NCBI GenBank assembly: GCA_964601275.1
Contig: CAZRMV010000007.1
Location: forward strand, 184,939 to 248,938
Length of the DNA stretch: 64,000 bases
Reading direction: 5' to 3'
DNA from: JAOZPE01 sp964601275
GTDB taxonomy: Bacteria > Krumholzibacteriota > Krumholzibacteriia > JAJRXK01
In this document: in pieces, positions 16,547-25,044 of the stretch
How positions within the stretch are numbered: the stretch's first letter is position 1
Layout of the letters: every line of letters begins with the position of its first letter
The notes under the pieces: generated by a model
What the model was told of the DNA's origin: nothing
Seen by the model: the letters and a program-made list of their open reading frames with translations, nothing else
Database searches by the model: none
Position numbers and translations under genes: made by a program

Positions 16547-18570
16547 GATCGTGTCGTTCGGCGCCTCGGTCGCGCCGGTGCCGGCGAGGCCGCGGGGCTC
16601 TCCCGCGATCGTGGATGATGCTCCTGGGGATCCTGGTCGCGTTGCCGTCCTTCGCGTTCGCGCAGACTCCGCCGAAGCCGCCCCCCTCCAACCCGCCCGG
16701 GGCCGCCGCAACCCAACCCCCGGAGGAGACGGCCCGGCAGGTCCTGCAGCGGGCCGAGCGGCTGGCGCTCGCGCGCCAGACCGATGCCGCCATCCGTCTG
16801 CTCCAGGATTGGAGGGCCCGGCAGGGACGGAATCCGAGGGTGACCCTGCGCCTCGCCCGCTTCCTGCGGGATACCGGACGCTGGAAGGAACTGGAGGAAC
16901 TGGCCGACGAGGAGCTCAAGGACCTCACCGGGGCTGAAGAAACCGCCTTGCTGCGGCTGTTGGCCGAGGCGCGCTTCGAGCTGGGACACCGCGACGAGGC
17001 GATCGCGCAGCTCCGGGCGATCCTGAAGGCGCATCCCGGCGAGATCTCCTACGCCCGGATGGTGGCTTCCACCCTGAGCCGCCACGAGGAGACCGCCGAA
17101 GCGATCGGGGTGTTGTTGCAGGCTCGCGAGACAAGCGGCGATCCGGGGGTCTTCGCGCAGCAACTCGGTGCGCTCTATGCAAAGGAAGACCGGGTGGCCG
17201 ACGCCGCCACAGAGTTCCTGCGGGTGATCCAGCAGACTCCCCGGAACTACAGTCTGATGCGCTCGCGGATCCTCGATCTCATCGCGGATCATCCGCCACG
17301 GCGGGAGGAAGTGATGGAGGTGGTGGAGAAGGCTGCCGCCGCCGGTCGCAAAACCGCCCGGCTGCAGCTCCTCCTGGGCGAGTTGCGCCAGCGTTCCGGA
17401 GACGACTCCGGGGCGTGGGAACTCGTCTCTCCGTTGATCGCCGATCCCGCGATGGTGATGGAGCTCTTCCAAGTGGCCCGTGCCATGTTGGCCGAGAGCC
17501 GTCTCCCCGATGCCGATCCGGTGGAGTCCCGTCGCTCCCTGCGATTGGGGCAGAGGATCCTCTCCGGTCTGATCGAGGGCGCAACCCTTCCGAAGAACCT
17601 GCAGGGCAAAGCCTACGACACCCTCTCCCGGATCTGGTTGGCCCTCCTGGAGAACCCGAGCTTCCCGGAGCTTCCGACCCCGGCTCGACGGGAGGTGTTG
17701 GAAGGAGCGCGGCAGTCGATCCTGGACATGGCCCGGCTCTTTCCCCATGACCACCGGGTCACCGCGGCCCTGCTGCGCCTGGGCCGATCCTACGTCGATC
17801 TGCTCCACGAGCCCCGCTCGGCTATTGCCCTGTTCGAACGCATCCAGGTCGACCCCAACGCGAGCGAGGTCGAGATCCACGCCGCCCGGGTCGAACTGGG
17901 CCGCGCGTTCATGGCGGCGGGCGATACCACCCGGGCCCGCAGTCTCTTCGAGACGATGGGAAAGGACATGAGCTTCGTGGAAGGCCAGGGCCGGGCCCAC
18001 TACCACCTGGGTCAACTCGATCTCATGGGTGGACACTTCCAGCGGGCCAAGGAGAGATTCAGCGCAGTGGCCTTCGAATCGCCCTCGGCCGGATACACCA
18101 ACGACGCCCTGGACCTCGCCCTGCTGTTGGCCGAGGAGCTCATGGGAAAAAGCGACCGGGAGGGGTTGAGCCATTACGGACGGGCCCTCTATTTCCGGAT
18201 CACCGCCCAAGAGGACTCGATGCGCAACGAGCTGCACGCGGTGGCCCGCTCCAACTCACCGGTGCTGCGCGCGCGGGCGCTCTTCGAGCTCGCGAAAAAC
18301 GACGCGGATCACGGGCGCGACGCGGCGGCGCTGCGGCAGATCGATCTGCTGGTGAAGGAAGCTCCCCGAAGCCGTCCGCTGGTCGCCGCCCTGGAATTGA
18401 AGGGAGATCTTCTCCTTCGGACCGGTCGTCCCCGGGCCGCCTTTGCCGCCTGGGAGAAGCTGCTGAACGATCATTACGACTACGTCTTCCTCGACCGGGT
18501 GCGGACCAAGATGCGGGCCCTGAAGGACGCGGAGCCCGCCACCGGGACCGACGGCAAGGAGCTGCCATGA
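16543..18570 (+). CDS. Secreted tetratricopeptide-repeat protein
   Basis: The 675-aa protein starts at an ATG overlapping the previous stop by 4 nt. It has an Arg-rich N-terminus, a hydrophobic signal core ending AFAQ, a Pro-rich linker, and then helical repeats across most of its length with TPR-type A-helix/B-helix spacing (for example RFLRDTGRWKELEELADEEL and LGHRDEAIAQLRAILKAHPG). It probably acts as a periplasmic scaffold for neighbours in the DUF4159-DUF4175 cluster. No catalytic domain is visible. The next gene also overlaps by 4 nt. Confidence 0.8.
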   Translation: MRSCRSAPRSRRCRRGRGALPRSWMMLLGILVALPSFAFAQTPPKPPPSNPPGAAATQPPEETARQVLQRAERLALARQTDAAIRLLQDWRARQGRNPRVTLRLARFLRDTGRWKELEELADEELKDLTGAEETALLRLLAEARFELGHRDEAIAQLRAILKAHPGEISYARMVASTLSRHEETAEAIGVLLQARETSGDPGVFAQQLGALYAKEDRVADAATEFLRVIQQTPRNYSLMRSRILDLIADHPPRREEVMEVVEKAAAAGRKTARLQLLLGELRQRSGDDSGAWELVSPLIADPAMVMELFQVARAMLAESRLPDADPVESRRSLRLGQRILSGLIEGATLPKNLQGKAYDTLSRIWLALLENPSFPELPTPARREVLEGARQSILDMARLFPHDHRVTAALLRLGRSYVDLLHEPRSAIALFERIQVDPNASEVEIHAARVELGRAFMAAGDTTRARSLFETMGKDMSFVEGQGRAHYHLGQLDLMGGHFQRAKERFSAVAFESPSAGYTNDALDLALLLAEELMGKSDREGLSHYGRALYFRITAQEDSMRNELHAVARSNSPVLRARALFELAKNDADHGRDAAALRQIDLLVKEAPRSRPLVAALELKGDLLLRTGRPRAAFAAWEKLLNDHYDYVFLDRVRTKMRALKDAEPATGTDGKELP

Positions 18571-19925
18571 GCACATCCCCAAGGCAAGAGATCGATCATG
18601 GGCACCTCGAGCGCGGAAGATCGACCGTGAAGGTCCTCGGCGGCGCGGAATGGCGGGCCGCGGGATGGAAGGCAGTCGTCGTCGGTCTGCTGCTTTCGGT
18701 GATCCTCGTGGCCTCTCCGGCCGGGGCGGCGGACCTGCTCGTTCCCATGGATCAGACCCAGACCAACCATCTGAAGGCCTACGGCCTGGCCTTCAAGGCG
18801 CTCAAGCAGGGACGAGAGGTGAGCTGGCTGTTGAACTACCGGGGAGGGAGTTTCCTCTTCCCGGACGGAGCCGGTCTGCAGATGGAGGCCAAGGTGATGG
18901 GCGTGTCCTCCCGGAGCATCGGTCCGGCCGAGACCGCGCGCATCCGCGAGACCATCGCCCGATCGAACATGGAAGAGGTGTTGCTGGAGGTGCCTCCCCG
19001 CATCGCCATCTACGCTCCCCCCAATTTCCAACCCTGGGACGACGCGGTCACCCTGGCCTTGACCTACGCCGAGATCGACTTCGACACCCTGTTCGACACC
19101 GAGGTGCTTGCCGGCGAGTTGAGCAACTACGACTGGCTCCATCTGCACCACGAGGACTTCACCGGCCAGTACGGGAAGTTCTATGGCTCCTTCAGGGACC
19201 AGCCCTGGTACAAGCAACAGAAGAAACTCTTCGAGACCATCGCCCGGGCCAATGGTTTCAAGACGGTGCGGGAGTTGAAGGGCGCCGTCGCCTTGACCAT
19301 CAAAGAATATGTCCTGAACGGGGGATTCCTCTTCGCGATGTGTTCGGCAACCGATACCTACGATATCGCGCTGGCCGGCCTCGGGGTGGATTTCGTCGAT
19401 GTCCCCTTCGACGGAACCCCGGTCGATCCCGACTTCCAGAGCAAGCTGGATGACTCCCGATGCCTCGCGTTCAAGGACTTCACCGTCTATCCCAATCCGC
19501 TGAGGTACGAGTTCAGCAACATCGACACCTCCGACTACGCCCGGCTGCGAGGGCCCGAGGCCGACTACTTCACCCTTTTCGATTTCTCGGCGAAGATCGA
19601 CCCGGTTCCGACCATGCTCACCCAGGACCACGTGGACATCATCAACGGGTTCATGGGCCAGACCACCGCATTCCGCAAGGATCTGCTCAAGGACAGCGTC
19701 ATCATCCTGGCCGAGGTCGAAGGGGCCAACGAGGTGAAGTACCTGCACGGGAACGCCGGGAAAGGCACCTTCACCTTCTATGGGGGGCACGATCCTGAGG
19801 ATTACACCCACGCGGTGGGAGATCCCCCGACCGATCTCGACCTGCACCCGAATTCCCCCGGGTACCGCCTCATCCTCAACAACGTGCTCTTTCCGGCGGC
19901 CAAGAAGAAGCCCCAGAAAACCTGA
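18567..19925 (+). CDS. Conserved secreted protein of the misnamed 'asparagine synthetase B' family
   Basis: This 452-aa protein has a late-positioned signal peptide (hydrophobic run about 37-52, ending AGAADLL). The rest matches a family I recall as very strongly conserved in Bacteroidota and relatives: DQTQTNHLKAYGLAFKALK, WLLNYRGGSF, YDWLHLHHEDFTGQYGKFY, FAMCSATDTYDIALA, MGQTTAFRKD, GKGTFTFYGGHDPEDYTHAV and a basic end PAAKKKPQKT. Databases often label it asparagine synthetase B, but no glutaminase (N-terminal Cys) or Asn-synthase ATP-binding domain is present. The dense invariant Asp, His and Tyr motifs suggest an enzyme or metal site. It is translationally coupled to the TPR gene and may belong to the DUF4159/DUF4175 envelope system. 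The true function is unknown. Confidence 0.7.
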   Translation: MSTSPRQEIDHGHLERGRSTVKVLGGAEWRAAGWKAVVVGLLLSVILVASPAGAADLLVPMDQTQTNHLKAYGLAFKALKQGREVSWLLNYRGGSFLFPDGAGLQMEAKVMGVSSRSIGPAETARIRETIARSNMEEVLLEVPPRIAIYAPPNFQPWDDAVTLALTYAEIDFDTLFDTEVLAGELSNYDWLHLHHEDFTGQYGKFYGSFRDQPWYKQQKKLFETIARANGFKTVRELKGAVALTIKEYVLNGGFLFAMCSATDTYDIALAGLGVDFVDVPFDGTPVDPDFQSKLDDSRCLAFKDFTVYPNPLRYEFSNIDTSDYARLRGPEADYFTLFDFSAKIDPVPTMLTQDHVDIINGFMGQTTAFRKDLLKDSVIILAEVEGANEVKYLHGNAGKGTFTFYGGHDPEDYTHAVGDPPTDLDLHPNSPGYRLILNNVLFPAAKKKPQKT

Positions 19926-19942
19926 GACGAGCGGATCGGGGC

Positions 19943-19972
19943 TTGACACGGTTTTTCTCCCCTGCGGATAAT
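19943..19972 (+). promoter_or_regulatory. Sigma70-type promoter for the zinc-ribbon gene
   Basis: TTGACA (19943-19948), an 18-bp spacer and GATAAT (19967-19972) form a near-consensus promoter. It lies 18 nt after the previous stop and gives a leader of about 65 nt. Confidence 0.75.
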
Positions 19973-20044
19973 CGCTCCGAGGCGCTTTCAGTGATCCTTG
20001 TGCGAGGGAGGTGAGCGCTCCGTCCCGCGGGCCGGAGCCCGGAT

Positions 20045-20239
20045 ATGGCGACCAAGGAATTTCCCACCTGTCTGCAATGTGAGAAGGGCGTGATGCTGCC
20101 ACTCTCGGACTACGGCCGGGATGGTGCGCCCATCCAGTACAAAGCCTGGGTCTGCAACAATCCCCACTGTGGATTCAACATCCGCATCGACAACGGGGAG
20201 ATCAGCCTGGGTCGGCCCCTCATCCAGTCTTCCAAGTAG
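20045..20239 (+). CDS. Small zinc-ribbon-like protein
   Basis: This 64-aa protein carries four cysteines in a zinc-ribbon arrangement: C9xxC12 and C37xxxxC42. It looks strongly structured and not random: the region between the knuckles is SDYGRDGAPIQYKAWVC and the end is FNIRIDNGEI. It has its own near-consensus promoter 70 nt upstream, arguing for a real gene. Function is unknown; small zinc-ribbon proteins often bind nucleic acid or protein partners. Its 3' end overlaps the 3' end of the convergent CPBP protease gene by 20 bp. Confidence 0.75.
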   Translation: MATKEFPTCLQCEKGVMLPLSDYGRDGAPIQYKAWVCNNPHCGFNIRIDNGEISLGRPLIQSSK

Positions 20240-21035
20240 ACTCGGCCGAGGCGCTGGACCCCAGTCGACGCAACGCCCAGATCGTGACCGCGAGCCCCAC
20301 AAACGCCAGTGGCAGTCCCACCCTTGTGTCCACCAGGGTTGTCGCCTCCGGATCCCCCCAACCCAACGCGGCCAGGCTGAACAGGTTGTACAGTCCGTGG
20401 ACGTAGACCGCGCCGCTGAGATTGCCGGTGCGCAGGAAGATCACCCCGACCAGGACACCCACCGAGAGAAGGCCCAGCAGGTAGTAGGGCTGCAGGTGGA
20501 TGGCGGCGAAGAGGAAGGCGCACAACAGGACCGCCTCGCCCGATCGCATGTGCCGTTGCGCCGATTGCTGGAGCATGCCGCGGAAGACGATTTCCTCCCC
20601 CAGAGGACCGACCAGGCCCGCGGCCGCGGCGGCCACGATCCATTTCGGGAGGGTGGTAGGGCGCAGGGCGCGGAGGGTCTCGGCCAGGTCGACCGGAGGG
20701 GGCAGCAAGCGGGTATTCAGGGCGGTGATCAGGTCGATGGGCCAGATCGCCGCAATCGTGATCAGGGTGAGCAGGAACAGATCGCGGGCGGGAAGGGGAA
20801 ACAGCCGGAAGGTCACGCGGGGGCTCTGTCCCAGCATGCGGGCGATCAGCCAGGGGAATCCCACCAGGAGCAGGAGACTGGAGACCAGGGAGGCGGAGAA
20901 CCCATCGCCCATGAGCTCCCGCAGGCTCAACTGGGTGCTCAGGTGCAGGACCACCAGGGACAGGGCCAACAGGAACAGACGGGTGAAGCCGAAGACTTCG
21001 AAAAAAGGACGGCGGGCAGGACGCGGACTGGCCAT
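20220..21035 (-). CDS. CPBP family intramembrane glutamic protease
   Basis: This 271-aa, highly hydrophobic protein has about eight membrane helices. It carries the CPBP (CAAX protease / Abi, PF02517) signature: GEEIVFRG with Glu147-Glu148 and Arg152, a His at 180 (AAIH), and VHGLYN with His213. These residues form the intramembrane catalytic site in the family. The substrate is unknown; roles range from prenyl-protein processing to bacteriocin self-protection. It is divergent from nnrDE, and its 3' end overlaps the zinc-ribbon gene. Confidence 0.9.
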   Translation of the reverse strand: MASPRPARRPFFEVFGFTRLFLLALSLVVLHLSTQLSLRELMGDGFSASLVSSLLLLVGFPWLIARMLGQSPRVTFRLFPLPARDLFLLTLITIAAIWPIDLITALNTRLLPPPVDLAETLRALRPTTLPKWIVAAAAAGLVGPLGEEIVFRGMLQQSAQRHMRSGEAVLLCAFLFAAIHLQPYYLLGLLSVGVLVGVIFLRTGNLSGAVYVHGLYNLFSLAALGWGDPEATTLVDTRVGLPLAFVGLAVTIWALRRLGSSASAESTWKTG

Positions 21036-21105
21036 GACCGGCCGACTCTAGCATCATTGGCCACGGAAGAATATCCCACAGGCTGCCGCGAAGGAGGGCA
21101 ACACC

Positions 21106-22668
21106 ATGTTCGTCGTCGATGCGAAGACCGTGCGCAGCCTGGACGCACGCGCCATCGAATCCGGCATCGAAGGAATCGAGCTCATGGAGACCGCCGGCGC
21201 GGGGGCGGCCCGAGCGGCCCTGGACCATCCGTCCTGGCTGTGGGGAACGACCCTCATCGTGTGCGGTGCCGGAAACAATGGCGGCGACGCCCTGGTGGTG
21301 GCCCGGCTGCTGCACGGAGAAGGCCACCGGGTCCGCGTTCTCCTTCTCGCCGAGGAGAATCGCTACCGCGGCGACGCCGCCACGAATCTCGCCCGCGCGA
21401 AGCAGGCCGAGGTCCCCTTGATCTGCGCCGGGGAGGACGCGGCGGCCGCGCTGGAACGGTTGGACCGGGAGGAACCCGGCCGCCTGCTGGTCGACGGCAT
21501 CCTGGGCACCGGGTTCCATCCTCCGCTGGAGGGACGACTGCTCGAGCTGGTCGAGGCGGTCAATGCCACCGGCCGGCGGGTGCTCTCCCTGGACGTTCCC
21601 AGCGGACTGGATGCCACCACCGGCGCCGTCCAGCCCACCGCGGTCGTCGCCGACCTCACCGTGACCTTCGGCCTGGCCAAGTGGGGACTCTTCCTCCCTC
21701 CCGGGCGCTCCCACGCCGGACACATCGAGCGGGTCGACCTGGGAATCCCCCTGGAGATGATCCGGGAGCAGGTGAAGGAGAGTGAGGGAGCGGGCCTCTA
21801 CGTGGATCAAACCCTCGCTGCCGGATGGTGGCGACCGCGGGCCATCGACGCCCACAAGTACTCGGTGGGCAGTCTGCTGGTGGTGGGAGGGAGCATGGGG
21901 ATGTCCGGGGCGGTGTCCTTGGCCTGTCTCGGCGCGATGCGGGCGGGAGCAGGCCTGGTGGAGGCGATGGTCCCGGGCAGTCAGCGGCTCAGCGTGGATA
22001 CGGCCTGCCTGGAGGTCCTGGTGCGTCCCTGCAGCGAGACCACCGAGGGTGGTCTCTCGCCCGAGGTCCTGCCCGAGATCCTGGAGAGGTCCCGGCGTCA
22101 CCGGGCGGTGCTGCTGGGAGTCGGCATGGGGGCCGACCTGTCGACCGCTTCGCTGGCCTGTGAGGCGGCAGCCGCGCTGGAGATTCCCATGGTCGTCGAC
22201 GCCGATGGATTGAACGCCTTCAGCCGCTTGCAGAAACCGATGCGGTTGCCCCGCGGTTCGGTCATCACTCCGCACAGCGGGGAACTGAAACGGCTCCGGC
22301 CGGGAGAGCTCGACCTGGAAGGCGGACGGGTGAAGACCCTGCGCCGGCTGTCCGCCGAGCTGGGCTGTGTGCTGCTCCACAAGGGAGCGCCCACCATGGT
22401 GGCCGCACCGGACCAGGAGGTGGCGGTCATCGCCTCGGGGAACCAGGCGCTGGCCAGTGCGGGCACCGGCGACGTCCTCGCCGGAGTGATCGCCGCTCTT
22501 CTCGCGGCCGGCCTGCCCGCCTTCGAAGCCGCCGGCCTGGGAGCCTACCTGCACGGAAGGGCGGCGGACCGGGTGAGCGCGAAGGTGGGTGAGGCAGGTC
22601 TTCTCGCCCGCGACCTGCTGGACGAGCTGGGGGCGGCCGGACGCGAACTGCAGGAGCGGGTGCGGTGA
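21106..22668 (+). CDS. nnr: Bifunctional NAD(P)H-hydrate epimerase / ADP-dependent dehydratase
   Basis: The protein repairs damaged NAD(P)H: the N-terminal half epimerises the R and S hydrates and the C-terminal half dehydrates the S form using ADP. The 520-aa length fits the E. coli YjeF/Nnr fusion. The epimerase domain (1-220) shows CGAGNNGGDALVVARLL and the DVPSGLDATTG motif. The dehydratase domain shows VGSLLVVGGSMGMSGA, VITPHSGELKRL and GTGDVLAGVIAALLA. The ATG has a strong AAGGAGGG RBS. The end overlaps tsaD by 4 nt (GTGA). Confidence 0.95.
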   Translation: MFVVDAKTVRSLDARAIESGIEGIELMETAGAGAARAALDHPSWLWGTTLIVCGAGNNGGDALVVARLLHGEGHRVRVLLLAEENRYRGDAATNLARAKQAEVPLICAGEDAAAALERLDREEPGRLLVDGILGTGFHPPLEGRLLELVEAVNATGRRVLSLDVPSGLDATTGAVQPTAVVADLTVTFGLAKWGLFLPPGRSHAGHIERVDLGIPLEMIREQVKESEGAGLYVDQTLAAGWWRPRAIDAHKYSVGSLLVVGGSMGMSGAVSLACLGAMRAGAGLVEAMVPGSQRLSVDTACLEVLVRPCSETTEGGLSPEVLPEILERSRRHRAVLLGVGMGADLSTASLACEAAAALEIPMVVDADGLNAFSRLQKPMRLPRGSVITPHSGELKRLRPGELDLEGGRVKTLRRLSAELGCVLLHKGAPTMVAAPDQEVAVIASGNQALASAGTGDVLAGVIAALLAAGLPAFEAAGLGAYLHGRAADRVSAKVGEAGLLARDLLDELGAAGRELQERVR

Positions 22669-23681
22669 AGGTCCTGGGCATCGAGAGCTCGTGCGACGAG
22701 ACCGCAGTCGCCTGCGTGGACGAGGGGGGAGTGCGCAGCAATCTCATCAGCTCGCAGGTCGACCTCCACGGGCGGTTCGGCGGCGTGGTTCCCGAGCTGG
22801 CTTCCCGGGCGCACCTGAGCAACCTGCTGCCGGTGCTCGAGGCCGCGCTGCGCGAGGCGGACTGGACCCTCGATTCGCTCGAGGGGGTGGCGGCGACGGC
22901 CGGCCCCGGTCTGATCGGCGCGGTGCTGATGGGCTTGAGTTGCGCCAAGTCCCTGGCCTGGGCCCGCCGGCTTCCCTTTGTCGGGGTCCATCACATCGAG
23001 GGCCATATCCTGGCCAACGATATCGAACAGCCGATGCGCTGGCCCGCATTGGTGCTGGTGGTCAGTGGGGGCCATACCCAGACGGTCTGGATGGAAGCTC
23101 CCGGGCGCTACCGCGTGCTCGGACGCACGCGGGACGACGCCGCCGGGGAGACCCTGGACAAGGCGGCCCAGCTCATGGGCCTGGGCTATCCCGGCGGTCC
23201 CCTCATCGAGAAACTGGCGGCTCACGGCGATTCCACCGCCGTTTCCCTGCCGGTGGGACTTCGGCGGAAAGGGGAACTCGACTTCTCGTTCAGCGGACTG
23301 AAGACCGCGGTGCGATTGCGGCTGGAAGCGCTGGGAAACGATCCCAAGGCGGACGAGAAGGCCGATCTCGCCGCCGGGCTGCAGGCGGCGGTGGTCGAGA
23401 GCCTGGTGCTCAAGACCGACGCGGCCCTTCGGCGGGTGGGCCCGGAGCGGGTCCGCGGGCTCTATCTGGCCGGCGGGGTGGCCCGCAACACCCCCCTGCG
23501 GGAGGCCTTCGGGCGACTGGCCGATCGGCACGGCCTCCATTTCCGTCCCCCGCCTCCGGTCTACTGCACCGACAACGCGGCCATGATCGCCTGGGCCGGC
23601 CGGGCCCGCCTGCTCGGTGGCCAGCGCGATCCTCTCACCCTCGCCGCCTTCGCGCGCGGACCCTTGGACCGCGCCGACTGA
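22665..23681 (+). CDS. tsaD: tRNA threonylcarbamoyladenosine transferase TsaD
   Basis: TsaD catalyses the last step of t6A37 synthesis on ANN-decoding tRNAs, with TsaB and TsaE (not in this window). The 338-aa protein begins MKVLGIESSCDET and contains the iron-binding HxxxH (His110, His114) in VHHIEGHI, the VSGGHTQ nucleotide-binding loop, FSFSGLKTAV, and AGGVARNTPLR. A GTG start overlaps the nnr stop. The 351 bp that follow carry no gene. Confidence 0.96.
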   Translation: MKVLGIESSCDETAVACVDEGGVRSNLISSQVDLHGRFGGVVPELASRAHLSNLLPVLEAALREADWTLDSLEGVAATAGPGLIGAVLMGLSCAKSLAWARRLPFVGVHHIEGHILANDIEQPMRWPALVLVVSGGHTQTVWMEAPGRYRVLGRTRDDAAGETLDKAAQLMGLGYPGGPLIEKLAAHGDSTAVSLPVGLRRKGELDFSFSGLKTAVRLRLEALGNDPKADEKADLAAGLQAAVVESLVLKTDAALRRVGPERVRGLYLAGGVARNTPLREAFGRLADRHGLHFRPPPPVYCTDNAAMIAWAGRARLLGGQRDPLTLAAFARGPLDRAD

Positions 23682-24032
23682 GCCCTTTCCCCGGTGGGGT
23701 CCGCCGCGCCTTGCGCCCGCCGGTTCCGTCGTTCTCCCCGGCCGTTTCTTCGACGGACTTTCGCCTTCAGGAGCTTTCCCATTGCTTCCCGTGGCGGGTG
23801 CCGCGGTCCGGATGGCAAGCAACGTGCAAGATGGCGGCTGCATCGGGGTCCTTGAGGGCCCGACGAAGGCGATGCCCTTCGAGCCGGCCCCGGACATGCA
23901 ATTCCTCTTGGGAGGGAAGTTCTTGCCTGACAGCAAGTTACAGATTCATGCGCCGGATCGTGGGTCCCGTTCCCCCCGGCACACCCTCCCCAAAGGTCGT
24001 GACATCCTGCACGACACCGGGAGAGGCCGATC
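23682..24032. other. Intergenic region before the signalling operon, no gene
   Basis: These 351 bp carry no credible coding frame. Visible elements are a weak sigma54-like site (23813-23828) and a short inverted repeat CTTGC / GCAAG (23932-23947) near the operon start. No strong sigma70 promoter was found. Confidence 0.6.
23813..23828 (+). promoter_or_regulatory. Possible sigma54 -24/-12 element
   Basis: TGGCAAGCAACGTGCA keeps the invariant GG and GC with exactly 10 bp between them and resembles TGGCAC-N5-TTGCA. It lies about 205 nt upstream of the REC-GGDDF gene. No sigma54 activator is present in the window, so this remains a weak call. Confidence 0.25.
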
Positions 24033-25010
24033 GTGAAAGAAACGATTCTCGTCGTCGATGACGAACCCCACATCCGCAAGATTCTCGCGTTCCTGCTCGA
24101 GCAGAACGGTTTCGGGGTCCTGATGGCCGAAGACGGGGAAGTGGCCCTGGAGCAGGCCCGCCAGCATCTGCCCGACCTGATCCTGCTCGATCTGATGATG
24201 CCCAAGATGGACGGCTACCAGGTCTGCCAGCACCTTCGGGAGGATTTCCGGACCGCCCAGATCCCGATCATCATCGTCACCGCCAAGGGCAACGTCAGCG
24301 AAAAGGTCCGGGGACTCAAGGGAGGCGCGAACGACTACCTGACCAAGCCCTACGATCACGCCGAGCTGATCGCCCGCGTCCGCAACATGCTCGACTGGAG
24401 CCGGGCCCAGCGGCAGGCCAACCCCCTGACCGGGCTGCCGGGCAACCAGGCGATCGAGGCCGAGTTGCAGCGGCGCATCCAGGAGAAGATCCCCTTCTCC
24501 TTCATGTATGTCGATATCGACAACTTCAAGGGATACAACGACTACTACGGCTATTCGCGGGGCGACCAGGCCATCCGCTTCGTGAGCGACATCATCCGGC
24601 AGACCACCCTGCGCCTGGGCAGCGAAGAGAGCTTCATCGGACACATCGGCGGCGACGACTTCGTGGTGATCACCTCGCCCGAACTGGGCGATGCGATGGC
24701 CCAGGCGATCGTGGACGACTTCGACGCCACCAGCGGAATGCTGTTCGACGTGGAGGACCAGGAGAAGGGCTACCTGGAAGTCCAGAATCGCTTCGGTGGG
24801 ACCAACCGGGTGCCCTTCTGCACCCTGACCCTCGCCATGATCACCGACCCCGGAGGCATGTTCCAGCACTGGGCGAAGGTGAGCGATGTCGCCGCCGAGC
24901 TCAAGAAATACGGAAAGTCGCTCAAGGGCAGCGTCGTGGTGAAGGAGCGCCGAAGCCACCCGACGGAAGAGGCGCTCCCCGTCGGCACCGCCGATCGGAC
25001 AGGATCCTGA
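24033..25010 (+). CDS. Response regulator with atypical GGDEF domain (REC-GGDDF)
   Basis: The N-terminal receiver domain (1-120) has the acidic pair VVDDE, phospho-acceptor Asp53 in LLDLMMPKMDG, and Lys105 in LTKP. A cyclase-like domain follows (about 130-310) with PLTGLPGN, VDIDNFKGYND and IGGDDF (206-210). The diguanylate cyclase signature is GG(D/E)EF; here the fourth position is Asp, so catalysis is uncertain. No RxxD inhibitory site is evident ahead of the motif. GTG start with GGGAGAGG upstream. It is the first gene of a five-gene signalling operon; the kinase gene follows after 34 nt. Confidence 0.88.
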   Translation: MKETILVVDDEPHIRKILAFLLEQNGFGVLMAEDGEVALEQARQHLPDLILLDLMMPKMDGYQVCQHLREDFRTAQIPIIIVTAKGNVSEKVRGLKGGANDYLTKPYDHAELIARVRNMLDWSRAQRQANPLTGLPGNQAIEAELQRRIQEKIPFSFMYVDIDNFKGYNDYYGYSRGDQAIRFVSDIIRQTTLRLGSEESFIGHIGGDDFVVITSPELGDAMAQAIVDDFDATSGMLFDVEDQEKGYLEVQNRFGGTNRVPFCTLTLAMITDPGGMFQHWAKVSDVAAELKKYGKSLKGSVVVKERRSHPTEEALPVGTADRTGS

Positions 25011-25044
25011 TCCCGTGTGGCAGGCACGAGGAAGTGACCACGGC

